A DNA stretch of 19,187 bases, taken from an uncultured Clostridia bacterium (GTDB taxonomy: Bacteria > Bacillota > Clostridia > Oscillospirales > Oscillospiraceae). The notes under the pieces are model-generated. The model had not been told where the DNA came from, ran no database searches, and was given only the letters and a program-made list of their open reading frames with translations. Shown piece by piece: positions 7,017 to 13,903 of this stretch. Every line of letters begins with the position of its first letter. Position 1 is the stretch's first letter. Location of the stretch: NCBI GenBank assembly GCA_947383645.1, contig CANDEH010000042.1:1-19187 (forward strand), in the 5' to 3' direction. The position numbers and the translations under genes were made by a program.

Positions 7017-8363
7017 ATGCAGACAGAGGGAAACTACGGCGCGCGCGTCATCGGAGGAATCCGGGAGGCGGAGCGATGCTTACAGTGTCACGACGCGCCC
7101 TGCACAAGAGGATGCCCCGCCGGGGTGAATGTGAAGCGCTTTATCGGCCTGCTGCAAAAGGGGGACTTCGCCGCCGCGGCCGCTGTGATTGAAAAGGACA
7201 ATCCGCTGGGGCTGATCTGCGGGTATATCTGCCCCTCGGCGGACACCTGTCAGAAAAATTGCGTCTCGGCGCAGCTGGGCCGCCCTATTGATATCCGCGC
7301 CCTGCAGGCCTGCGCCATTACGCGGGGCCGGGCGTATCCGCCGGCCTATCAGGCCGCGGCGGGGTACGATCAAACCCTCCGCTTCCTCCGGAACGGAGCG
7401 GTGGAGACCGTTACATATACGCCGGACGGCCAGGGAGAGGTGGCCGTTGTCGGCGGGGGACCGGCGGGTCTCTCGGCGGCGTGGTATCTCAAGCTGTTCG
7501 GCTACCAGGTCAGCCTGTACGAGGCCTCGGACCGCCTGGGCGGCCGTCTGACGGGGGGAATCCCCGCCTTCCGCCTCTCCCCGGAGATGGTGCAGTCGGA
7601 GATCCGGCGCCTGACAGAGGGCGTCACCGTCCACACAGGCGTCCGACTGGGGCGCGATGTGAGCGTACCGGATCTGTTCCGGCGGGGCGCCCGGGGCGTC
7701 GTTTTAGCGGCGGGAAAGATGCGCTGCAAGGCGCTGCCCCTGGAGGGCGCCGAGGCGGAGGGCGTCTACTCCGCCGACGAGATCCTCACCGGCTCCGCCT
7801 GGAGGGCGGAGGAGCCCCGAAGGGCGGTGGTGATCGGCGGCGGCAACGTGGCCATGGATACCGCCCGGGCGCTGCTGCGGGGCGGCGTATCCCAGGTGAC
7901 CGTCTGCTACCGGGGCGGCAGCCTTCAGGTGAAGGCGCTGCCGGAGGAGCGGGAGGAGGCCTGGCAGGAGGGCATCGCCCTCCAGCTCCACGCCATCCCC
8001 CTTGCGGTGAGGCAGGAGAACGGCCGCGTGGCGGGAGTGCGCTTTCGCCGCTCCGCGCTGGAGAGGCGGCCGGAGGGCGGCCTTGCGCCGGCGCCTCTGA
8101 CGGAGGAGTACGATTTTACCGTGCCGGCGGATATGCTGGTATTTGCGGTGGGCTACGCCCTGGAGGGGGCGGATCTGGCGGAGAGCGGCGTCGCCGCCTC
8201 CGGCGGACAGATTGCCCTGTCAGACTGGTACGCTACGGACGCGGCGGGCGTTTACGCCGCAGGCGACGCGGTAGGCGGCAGAACCGTTGTGGAGGCGGCA
8301 GGCGGCGGGAAGGCCGCGGCATACGCCCTGCACGCCTGCCTGCGGGAAGGGGGGAGACCGTGA
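7017..8363 (+). CDS. preT: Dihydropyrimidine dehydrogenase subunit PreT-like, FAD/NAD(P) and Fe-S protein
   Basis: Electron-input subunit that passes electrons from NAD(P)H through FAD and iron-sulfur clusters to PreA. The N-terminal domain has Cys21, 24, 29, 33 (CLQCHDAPCTRGCP) and Cys68, 72, 78, 82 (CGYICPSADTCQKNC), plus Gln97 in the PIDIRALQ motif matching the unusual Gln cluster ligand of dihydropyrimidine dehydrogenase. An FAD loop GGGPAG is at 146-151, a second dinucleotide loop VIGGGNVAMD at 272-281, and the C-terminal GVYAAGDAVGG closes the flavin site. The ATG at 7017 lies 5 bp after AGGAGG; an adjacent ATG at 7014 is too close. Length is 448 residues. The stop overlaps the preA start by 4 bp, indicating translational coupling of a two-subunit enzyme. 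The same fold occurs in glutamate synthase small subunits; the neighbour preA decides the call. Confidence 0.88.
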   Translation: MQTEGNYGARVIGGIREAERCLQCHDAPCTRGCPAGVNVKRFIGLLQKGDFAAAAAVIEKDNPLGLICGYICPSADTCQKNCVSAQLGRPIDIRALQACAITRGRAYPPAYQAAAGYDQTLRFLRNGAVETVTYTPDGQGEVAVVGGGPAGLSAAWYLKLFGYQVSLYEASDRLGGRLTGGIPAFRLSPEMVQSEIRRLTEGVTVHTGVRLGRDVSVPDLFRRGARGVVLAAGKMRCKALPLEGAEAEGVYSADEILTGSAWRAEEPRRAVVIGGGNVAMDTARALLRGGVSQVTVCYRGGSLQVKALPEEREEAWQEGIALQLHAIPLAVRQENGRVAGVRFRRSALERRPEGGLAPAPLTEEYDFTVPADMLVFAVGYALEGADLAESGVAASGGQIALSDWYATDAAGVYAAGDAVGGRTVVEAAGGGKAAAYALHACLREGGRP

Positions 8364-9598
8364 GAGATCTATCCATCGACTTTTTGGGATTTCACTGCAA
8401 AAATCCGTTTTTCCTGGCGGCGTCCCCTGTGGCCCGCACCGGCGAGATGGTCTGCCGGGCCTATGAGGCGGGCTGGGGCGGCGTGGTGACCAAGAGCATC
8501 TCTCTGGACCAGGACCTCCCCGACCACGGCCTCTCCCCCCGGTTTGTGGGGGTGCGCAGCGGCGGCGCGGACCACATGCTCCAGCGCAACTACACCGGCA
8601 TGGGGAATATCGACTTCCGTATCGACATGCCGGTACAGGAGACCTTTGACGGCTTTGCCCGGGCCAAGCGGCAGCACCCGGACCATATGCTGATTATCAG
8701 CATCAAGTGTCAATACCAAAAGGAGGACTGGCAGATCATGGCCCGCCGGTGCGCGGACGCCGGCGCGGACGCCATCGAGGCCTGCCTCTCCTGCCCGGAC
8801 AGCAGCGGGCTGCCCGTCTGCTGTAGCGCAGAGGCGGTCTGCCGGGTGATCGGCTGGATCAGGGAGGCGACGGATCTGCCGGTAATGGTCAAGCTGGGGG
8901 GGATCTGCGACAGCGTCGGGGCCATTGCCCATGCGGCCTTTGCCGGCGGCGCGGACGCGGTCAGCGGCATCAACACGCTGAAGGCCGTCGGCGGCTGGAA
9001 CCCCACCACCGCTCACATGATGCCCACCGTGGCCGGCGAGACCGCGGTGGTGGGCCTGTCCGGCGGCATGATAAAGCCCACCGCCCAGTACTGCATCTAT
9101 GAGATGGCCCGCCGCAGCCCCGGCAAGCCCCTCTCGGGCATCGGCGGCGTGACCTGCGGGCTGGACGCCCTGGAGTATCTGCTTCTGGGCGCCAGCACGG
9201 TACAGGTGGCCACCCAGGTGATGCTGGAGGGCTACGGGATTGTGGAGGATCTGCAGCTGACGCTGTCCAACTACCTGCAGGAGACCGGGGCCGCCTGCGT
9301 CGGCGATATCGTGGGAACCGCCGTCGCCCAGGTGCAGCCCTCCACCGGCGCGCTGAGCCGCCGTCAGCAGCTGCGCGCGGGGATTGACCTGAGCAAATGT
9401 ATCCGCTGCGGCCGCTGCTACGTCTCCTGTCGGGACGGCGCCTATCAGGCGATTCAGCTTGACGGCGACCGCCTCCCCAGCGTGGACCGGTCCCTGTGCG
9501 CCGGCTGCGGACTGTGCCGGATCGTCTGCCCGGTGCCGGGGGCGATCCGCTACTCCGACGCGGCGGACGAGACCTGCGTGCGGGACGGGCTGAACTGA
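8360..9598 (+). CDS. preA: Dihydropyrimidine dehydrogenase subunit PreA-like, divergent active site
   Basis: Catalytic subunit (FMN TIM barrel plus two [4Fe-4S] clusters) that in its family reduces uracil or thymine to the 5,6-dihydro form. The protein has 412 residues, close to E. coli PreA. The C-terminal ferredoxin motifs are intact: Cys347, 350, 353, 357 (CIRCGRCYVSC) and Cys380, 383, 386, 390 (CAGCGLCRIVCP). INT (204-206) and the GGV phosphate loop region (262-264) are family-like. Unusual points: the N-[LF]-S-C-P motif reads CLSCP (142-146), the following loop is short and holds two adjacent cysteines (154-155), and K-x-T-P-N reads KLGGI (178-182). The start is a GTG at 8360 overlapping the preT stop (GTGA), which matches the family N-terminus DLSIDFLGFHCKNPF. 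The substrate may therefore not be uracil or thymine. Confidence 0.85.
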   Translation: MRDLSIDFLGFHCKNPFFLAASPVARTGEMVCRAYEAGWGGVVTKSISLDQDLPDHGLSPRFVGVRSGGADHMLQRNYTGMGNIDFRIDMPVQETFDGFARAKRQHPDHMLIISIKCQYQKEDWQIMARRCADAGADAIEACLSCPDSSGLPVCCSAEAVCRVIGWIREATDLPVMVKLGGICDSVGAIAHAAFAGGADAVSGINTLKAVGGWNPTTAHMMPTVAGETAVVGLSGGMIKPTAQYCIYEMARRSPGKPLSGIGGVTCGLDALEYLLLGASTVQVATQVMLEGYGIVEDLQLTLSNYLQETGAACVGDIVGTAVAQVQPSTGALSRRQQLRAGIDLSKCIRCGRCYVSCRDGAYQAIQLDGDRLPSVDRSLCAGCGLCRIVCPVPGAIRYSDAADETCVRDGLN

Positions 9599-9650
9599 GA
9601 AGCCGCAGCTTCCGCATACATCGTATAAAATACAGTTTTGGGAGGAGCCT

Positions 9651-10067
9651 ATGAAAATCCACCACCTGGGCATTGCCGTCAGCAGCCTGGACGAGGCGCT
9701 GAAGGTCTATCAGGAGCTGTTCCCCGGTCTTGTGATGGAGCGGGAGCCCGTCAGGGAGGGGGCCTCCATGGAGATGGTCATGATCCAAACGGAGACCGGC
9801 CCCCTGCTGGAGCTGCTGCAGCCGCTGAAGAGCGACGGGGACATCGGGCGGTTTATCGCCAGACGCGGGGAGGGCATCCACCACATCGCCTATGAGACGG
9901 CGGATATCCAGGCGGCCTACGCCAGGTGCAAGGAGCAGGGATACCGCGTGCTGGGGGAGATCACCCCGGGCGCCGGCGGCTGCGATACCTTTTTCATCCA
10001 CCCCAAGGACACCCACGGGGTACTGACGGAGTTTGTAAGCTGCGCCGGCGGCGCGCGGGAGCCCTGA
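9651..10067 (+). CDS. mce: Methylmalonyl-CoA epimerase (VOC superfamily)
   Basis: Interconverts the two C2 epimers of methylmalonyl-CoA so that the mutase receives the R form. The 138-residue protein shows both halves of the VOC fold: HHLGIAV at 4-10 (metal ligand His5), LLELLQP at 52-58 (Glu54), GEGIHHIAYE at 74-82 (His78 region) and HPKDTHGVLTEF at 117-128 (Glu127). These match the epimerase pattern well. The gene follows preA after 52 bp and precedes the two mutase genes, all on one strand. An AGGAG-type site (GGGAGGAG) precedes the ATG. Some family members act on related substrates such as ethylmalonyl-CoA. Confidence 0.88.
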   Translation: MKIHHLGIAVSSLDEALKVYQELFPGLVMEREPVREGASMEMVMIQTETGPLLELLQPLKSDGDIGRFIARRGEGIHHIAYETADIQAAYARCKEQGYRVLGEITPGAGGCDTFFIHPKDTHGVLTEFVSCAGGAREP

Positions 10068-10099
10068 CCGGCGAAACATAAGGAAAGTGAGGGAGCCAT

Positions 10100-10495
10100 A
10101 TGACAAAGAGACCTCCGCGAGTGGTCCTGGCCAAGCCGGGACTGGACGGACACGACAAGGGAATTCGCCTGGTGGCCATGTCCATGCGGGATGCGGGCTT
10201 TGACGTGCACTACCTGGGCCTGCGCCAGACCATCGACAGCATTGCCGCCGCGGCCAGAGAGCAGGAGGCGGACTACATCGGCCTGAGCGTCCTCTCCGGC
10301 ACCCACCTGGATGTGGCGCGCAAGATGCTGCAAAAGCTCCGGGAGGAGCATCTCCCCTGCCGGTTTTTCATCGGCGGCGTGATTCCCAAGGCGGACGAGG
10401 CGAAGCTGCTGGAGATGGGCGTCGCCAACGTATTCCCGGTGGGAACGACCTTTGCGGCCATGAACCAGTGGATTCTGGAGCACTACGACGGCTGA
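10100..10495 (+). CDS. Acyl-CoA mutase small subunit, cobalamin-binding domain
   Basis: Carries adenosylcobalamin for the partner mutase encoded next. The 131-residue protein is a single B12-binding domain: the base-off ligand motif D-x-H-x-x-G at 16-21 (DGHDKG, with His18 the cobalt ligand), SVLSGTH at 63-69 and GGVIP at 92-96. It is a stand-alone version of the domain fused to the C-terminus in classical methylmalonyl-CoA mutases. It sits 32 bp after the epimerase gene and 30 bp before the large subunit gene, so the two would be made together. Domain assignment is firm; which acyl-CoA is rearranged depends on the large subunit. Confidence 0.92.
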   Translation: MTKRPPRVVLAKPGLDGHDKGIRLVAMSMRDAGFDVHYLGLRQTIDSIAAAAREQEADYIGLSVLSGTHLDVARKMLQKLREEHLPCRFFIGGVIPKADEAKLLEMGVANVFPVGTTFAAMNQWILEHYDG

Positions 10496-10525
10496 GCGCC
10501 GAGTCTATAGGAGAGGAGCTTTCAC

Positions 10526-12124
10526 ATGTCGGAAGAGAGACAGTTTTTTACAGAGTCGGGAATTGAGATCAAACCGCTGTATACGCCGGAGGACACCGCC
10601 GGCATCGACTATGACGGCGCCCTGGGCCGCCCCGGCCAGTACCCCTACACCAGGGGCGTCTATGAGAGCATGTACCGGGGCAAGACGTGGACCATGCGGC
10701 TCTACTCCGGCCTTGCCACCGCGGAGGAGTCCAACGCCCGGTACAAATACCTGCTGTCCAAGGGCTCTACGGGCCTCTCCGTGGCCCTGGACCTGCCGAC
10801 CCAGCTGGGGTACGACTCGGACAACCCCCTTGTGGAGGACGAGGTGGGCCGGATCGGCGTGGCCATCGACACCCTGGCCGATATGGAGGCGCTGTTCGAC
10901 GGCATCGACCTGGGCAAGGTGAGCACCTCCTTCACCATCAACTCCACCGCCATCATCATTCTGGCGATGTACGTGGCCGCCGCGCTGAAGAAGGGTACGC
11001 CCATCGACCGGATCGCCGGCACCACGCAGAACGACATGGTCAAGGAGTTCCTGGCCCGCAACACCTACATCTTCCCCATCGAGGACCATATCCGCATCAG
11101 CGTGGACATGATCGAGTACTGCGCGCGGCATATCCCCAAGTGGAACCCCATCAATATCGCGGGATACCACATGCGCGAATTCGGCGCGGACTCCGTGCAG
11201 GAGCTGGCCACCATCCTCTCCACCGCGGAGATGATCGCCGACGAGACCCTCAAGCGGGGAATTGACATCGACCAGTTTGCCCCCCGCCTCTCCTTTGAGC
11301 TGTGGACCGGGACGGACTTCTTCGAGGAGATCGCCAAGTACCGGGCGGCCCGGCGGATGTGGTCGGGAATCGTCCGGAACAAATACGGCGCGAAGAACCC
11401 GAAGTCCCTCCTCTTCCGTGTGTTCGCCGGCGGAAACGGCATCACGCTGACGGCCAAAGAGCCCCTGAACAACATCATCCGCGTGACCCTGCAATGTCTG
11501 ACCTCCGCTCTGGGCGGGGCCCAGGCGATCCACACCCCCGCCTACGACGAGGCCATCGCCACGCCCACCAAGTCCTCCGCCCTGATGGCCCTGCGCACCC
11601 AGCAGGTCATCGCCTACGAGTCCGGGATCACCAAAACCGTGGACCCCCTGGGCGGCAGCTACTACCTGGAGCACCTGACCGACGAGCTGGTGCGGCGCGC
11701 GTCGGAGAAGATGGAGGAGCTCAAGGAGCAGGGCGGCCTGATGAAGGCGGTGAAGGAGGGGACGCTCCAGCGGGAGATCCAGCAGCGGGCCTACGCCACG
11801 GAGCTGGCCATTCAGCGGGGGGAGCGGACCATCGTCGGCGTCAACCAGTACGAGGACGACGATGCCGACAGCATCGAGCCGCCCATCTACCAGGCGGACG
11901 GCAGCGTGCGGGACAAGCAGGTGGCCCGTCTGCGGAAGGTGAAGGAGCAGCGCTCCGACGCCGCCGTGGCGGAGGCGCTGCGCCGCGTGCGCCAGGACTG
12001 CGCGGCGAAGGTCAACATCTTCCCGGCGGTGCTGGAGGCGGTGAACGCCTACGCCACCGTGGGAGAGATCACCGACGCCATGCGGGACGTCATCGGCGAG
12101 TACGTGCAGCCCCCGATTTTCTGA
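10526..12124 (+). CDS. Methylmalonyl-CoA mutase family large (catalytic) subunit
   Basis: Radical B12 enzyme with an (α/β)8 barrel; methylmalonyl-CoA to succinyl-CoA is the default reaction. The 532-residue protein lacks the B12 domain, supplied by the gene upstream. Residues matching carboxylate and radical-control positions of methylmalonyl-CoA mutase are kept: Tyr60 (MRLY), Gln168 (TQND), Arg190 (HIR), Tyr214-His215 (GYHM). Tyr and Arg at these places are typical of dicarboxyl-CoA substrates and are replaced in isobutyryl-CoA mutases. Departures: Leu59 where Gln is usual next to the Tyr, VFAGGNG (299-305) where xHTQTAG-type sequence is usual, and HTPAYDEA (336-343) for HTNSYDEA. The start has AGGAGAGGAG just upstream. 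It is the last gene of the operon. Substrate could be methylmalonyl-CoA or a close relative. Confidence 0.9.
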   Translation: MSEERQFFTESGIEIKPLYTPEDTAGIDYDGALGRPGQYPYTRGVYESMYRGKTWTMRLYSGLATAEESNARYKYLLSKGSTGLSVALDLPTQLGYDSDNPLVEDEVGRIGVAIDTLADMEALFDGIDLGKVSTSFTINSTAIIILAMYVAAALKKGTPIDRIAGTTQNDMVKEFLARNTYIFPIEDHIRISVDMIEYCARHIPKWNPINIAGYHMREFGADSVQELATILSTAEMIADETLKRGIDIDQFAPRLSFELWTGTDFFEEIAKYRAARRMWSGIVRNKYGAKNPKSLLFRVFAGGNGITLTAKEPLNNIIRVTLQCLTSALGGAQAIHTPAYDEAIATPTKSSALMALRTQQVIAYESGITKTVDPLGGSYYLEHLTDELVRRASEKMEELKEQGGLMKAVKEGTLQREIQQRAYATELAIQRGERTIVGVNQYEDDDADSIEPPIYQADGSVRDKQVARLRKVKEQRSDAAVAEALRRVRQDCAAKVNIFPAVLEAVNAYATVGEITDAMRDVIGEYVQPPIF

Positions 12125-12131
12125 GGGCAGC

Positions 12132-12154
12132 CCCGCCACCGGTGCGGGTATTTT
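12132..12154 (+). terminator. Weak terminator candidate after the mutase gene
   Basis: CCCGC (12132-12136) and GCGGG (12144-12148) form a 5-bp stem followed by TATTTT. It is the only hairpin with T-rich trailing sequence between the mutase stop codon and the next promoter. The stem is short, so the end of the first operon is uncertain. Confidence 0.35.
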
Positions 12155-12206
12155 GCGGAGCCGTCGGAAATATGGAAAAATTTTTAAGCAAATCATATAA
12201 TTACTA

Positions 12207-12235
12207 TTGACATGTTCAAAAAAATATTGTATAAT
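12207..12235 (+). promoter_or_regulatory. Perfect-consensus promoter of the amidohydrolase-Liv operon
   Basis: TTGACA (12207-12212), a 17-bp spacer and TATAAT (12230-12235): both hexamers match the sigma-A consensus exactly. ATATT and AATAT arms (12225-12229 and 12234-12238 region) make a small palindrome over the -10. Such a strong promoter, followed by a terminator-like hairpin before the first gene, suggests control after initiation. Confidence 0.85.
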
Positions 12236-12294
12236 ATGCACATTCACACAGTAGCGTGAAAAATTTTATAGGATGACAATCATTCAGGATGAGC

Positions 12295-12324
12295 AGCCGC
12301 CAGCCTTTCGCTGGCGGCTTTTTT
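12295..12324 (+). terminator. Leader terminator-like hairpin (candidate attenuator), copy 2
   Basis: AGCCGCCAGC and GCTGGCGGCT form a perfect 10-bp stem with a 5-nt loop (12295-12319), followed directly by six T (12319-12324). It is preceded by AGGATGAGC, as in copy 1 at 4306-4339. It lies about 60 nt after the predicted transcription start and 40 bp before the start codon of the amidohydrolase gene. Confidence 0.75.
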
Positions 12325-12364
12325 CATCATCGCGCAGTCGAGAACTGTCGAAGGGAAGTGAGCC

Positions 12365-13828
12365 ATGAAAACCATTATCAAGAACATATCCGACCTGTAT
12401 ACCTTTGACCCGCAGAGACGCCACCTGCAGGGGGTGGACCTCTGCATAGAGGGGACGCAGATTGCGGAGATTGGACCCGGGCTTTCCGCGGAGGGGGCGG
12501 ACCGGGTGCTGGACGGCGCGGGCAAGCTGGCCCTGCCGGGGCTGATTAATACCCACCACCACTTCTACCAGAACGTGACGCGCAATGTCCCCATCATGCA
12601 GAAGGGGGGCCTGCTGCGCTGGCTGCTGTTCTCCTACGGCGCCTGGAGCGGGATTGAGGAGGAGGACGTCTACGCCGCCGCCCGCCTGTCCGCGGCGGAG
12701 CTGCTGCTCACCGGCGTCACCACCTCCATGGATTTCATGTACTTCTTCCCCCGGGGACGGCAGAATCTGATGGACCCGGAGTTTCAGGCGGTCTCGGAGC
12801 TGGGGCTGCGGTTCCACGGGTTCCGCGGCTGCATGCCGGCCATGGAGGGCGATCTGCCCGTCAAGCTGAAGAAGCTCCTGGGCATCGACGCCGGGGAGCT
12901 GACAGAGGACCCGGATACCATTCTGACCGCCTGCGCGGATACCTTCTCCAAGTACCACGACCGCTCCCGCGGCGCCATGACGCGGGTGGGGGCGGGTCCC
13001 ACCACCGTCCCCTTTGACATGCCGGAGCTTTTGCGGGATCTCCAGAGGATGGCCGAGGAGCAGGACGGCCTGCTCCACACCCACCTCCACCCCCGCCCGG
13101 ACGAGACGGCGCTCTGTCAGGCCCGCTTCGGCACCACGCCCCACCGCCTTCTGGAGGATCTGGGGTGGTTTGGTCCGCGTCTCTCCCTGGCCCATATCAC
13201 CCGCCACACGGCGGAGGAGATCGGCATTCTGGCCAGAAACGGCGTCAGCGTGACCCACTCCCCCTCCTGCCATATGCGCCTGGGCTACCCGGTGGCGCCG
13301 GTGCCGGAGTGCGTGCGGGCCGGGGTCAACGTGACCATCGGCGTGGACGGCGGCTCCAGCAATGACTCCGGGGACATGCTGGCGGAGCTGCGCAATACCC
13401 TCTACGTCCACAGGATCCAGGGCGTCCACCAGGATTTCGGCCCGGAGGAGTGGTTCGGCCCGGAGGATGTCTTCCAGATGGCCACCGGCAACGCCGCAAA
13501 GCTCCTGCGGCGGGACGACATCGGCAGCATTGAAACCGGGAAAATGGGGGACATTATCTTGATTGACATGGAGCAGATCGCCTATGGCAGCGCCATGTCG
13601 GACCCCCTGGGCGCGCTGCTCTACTGCGGCTGCAACCATCGAATTGATACCGCGGTGGTCAACGGCCGAATTGTGGTGGAAAACGGGAATCTGATCTCCG
13701 CCTCGGAGCGGGACATTGTGCGGGAGGCCAACCGCGTCACGAAGAAGCTGCTGGAGGGGGCGCGGCGGCGAACCGGCATCGACTATGCCAAGGCGCTGAG
13801 CGGCGACCTGCTGGAACAGCTGGGCTGA
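12365..13828 (+). CDS. Amidohydrolase, 8-oxoguanine deaminase/atrazine chlorohydrolase-like
   Basis: Metal-dependent hydrolytic deaminase of the cytosine deaminase/ATZ-TRZ group. Metal-site motifs: NTHHHFYQN (62-70) holding the H-x-H pair, the HTHLHPR segment after the barrel midpoint, SLAHITRH, and the Asp of IGVDGGSSND. The combination LINTHHHFYQ with VDGGSSND is closest, from memory, to 8-oxoguanine deaminases; hydroxyatrazine hydrolases and isoxanthopterin deaminases share parts of it, so the base is not settled. Length is 487 residues, a little over the usual 440-460. The ATG at 12365 follows GGGAAGTGA. The gene starts the second operon and is 75 bp upstream of the importer, suggesting that the imported compound or a derivative is deaminated here. 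Predicted cytosolic. Confidence 0.85.
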   Translation: MKTIIKNISDLYTFDPQRRHLQGVDLCIEGTQIAEIGPGLSAEGADRVLDGAGKLALPGLINTHHHFYQNVTRNVPIMQKGGLLRWLLFSYGAWSGIEEEDVYAAARLSAAELLLTGVTTSMDFMYFFPRGRQNLMDPEFQAVSELGLRFHGFRGCMPAMEGDLPVKLKKLLGIDAGELTEDPDTILTACADTFSKYHDRSRGAMTRVGAGPTTVPFDMPELLRDLQRMAEEQDGLLHTHLHPRPDETALCQARFGTTPHRLLEDLGWFGPRLSLAHITRHTAEEIGILARNGVSVTHSPSCHMRLGYPVAPVPECVRAGVNVTIGVDGGSSNDSGDMLAELRNTLYVHRIQGVHQDFGPEEWFGPEDVFQMATGNAAKLLRRDDIGSIETGKMGDIILIDMEQIAYGSAMSDPLGALLYCGCNHRIDTAVVNGRIVVENGNLISASERDIVREANRVTKKLLEGARRRTGIDYAKALSGDLLEQLG

Positions 13829-13903
13829 GCCGGCGCTATCAGAACGGTTTTTTGCGGGGAGCGATCCCGGCAGAAGATAAATAAATTTACAGGAGGCAAA
13901 CAG

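Noticed and set aside
10505..12247. A very long open frame (580 codons) on the minus strand opposite the mutase gene, and similar ones opposite the oxidoreductase (2776-3993) and hydantoinase (4397-5722).
   Set aside because: They are mirror frames caused by high GC third positions; the translations are rich in Gly, His, Arg and Val without any domain, while the plus-strand genes have clear motifs and ribosome sites.
12236..12259. A seven-codon leader peptide MHIHTVA, which would suit peptide-based attenuation.
   Set aside because: Its ATG begins one base after the -10 hexamer, before the expected transcription start, so it would not be in the mRNA.
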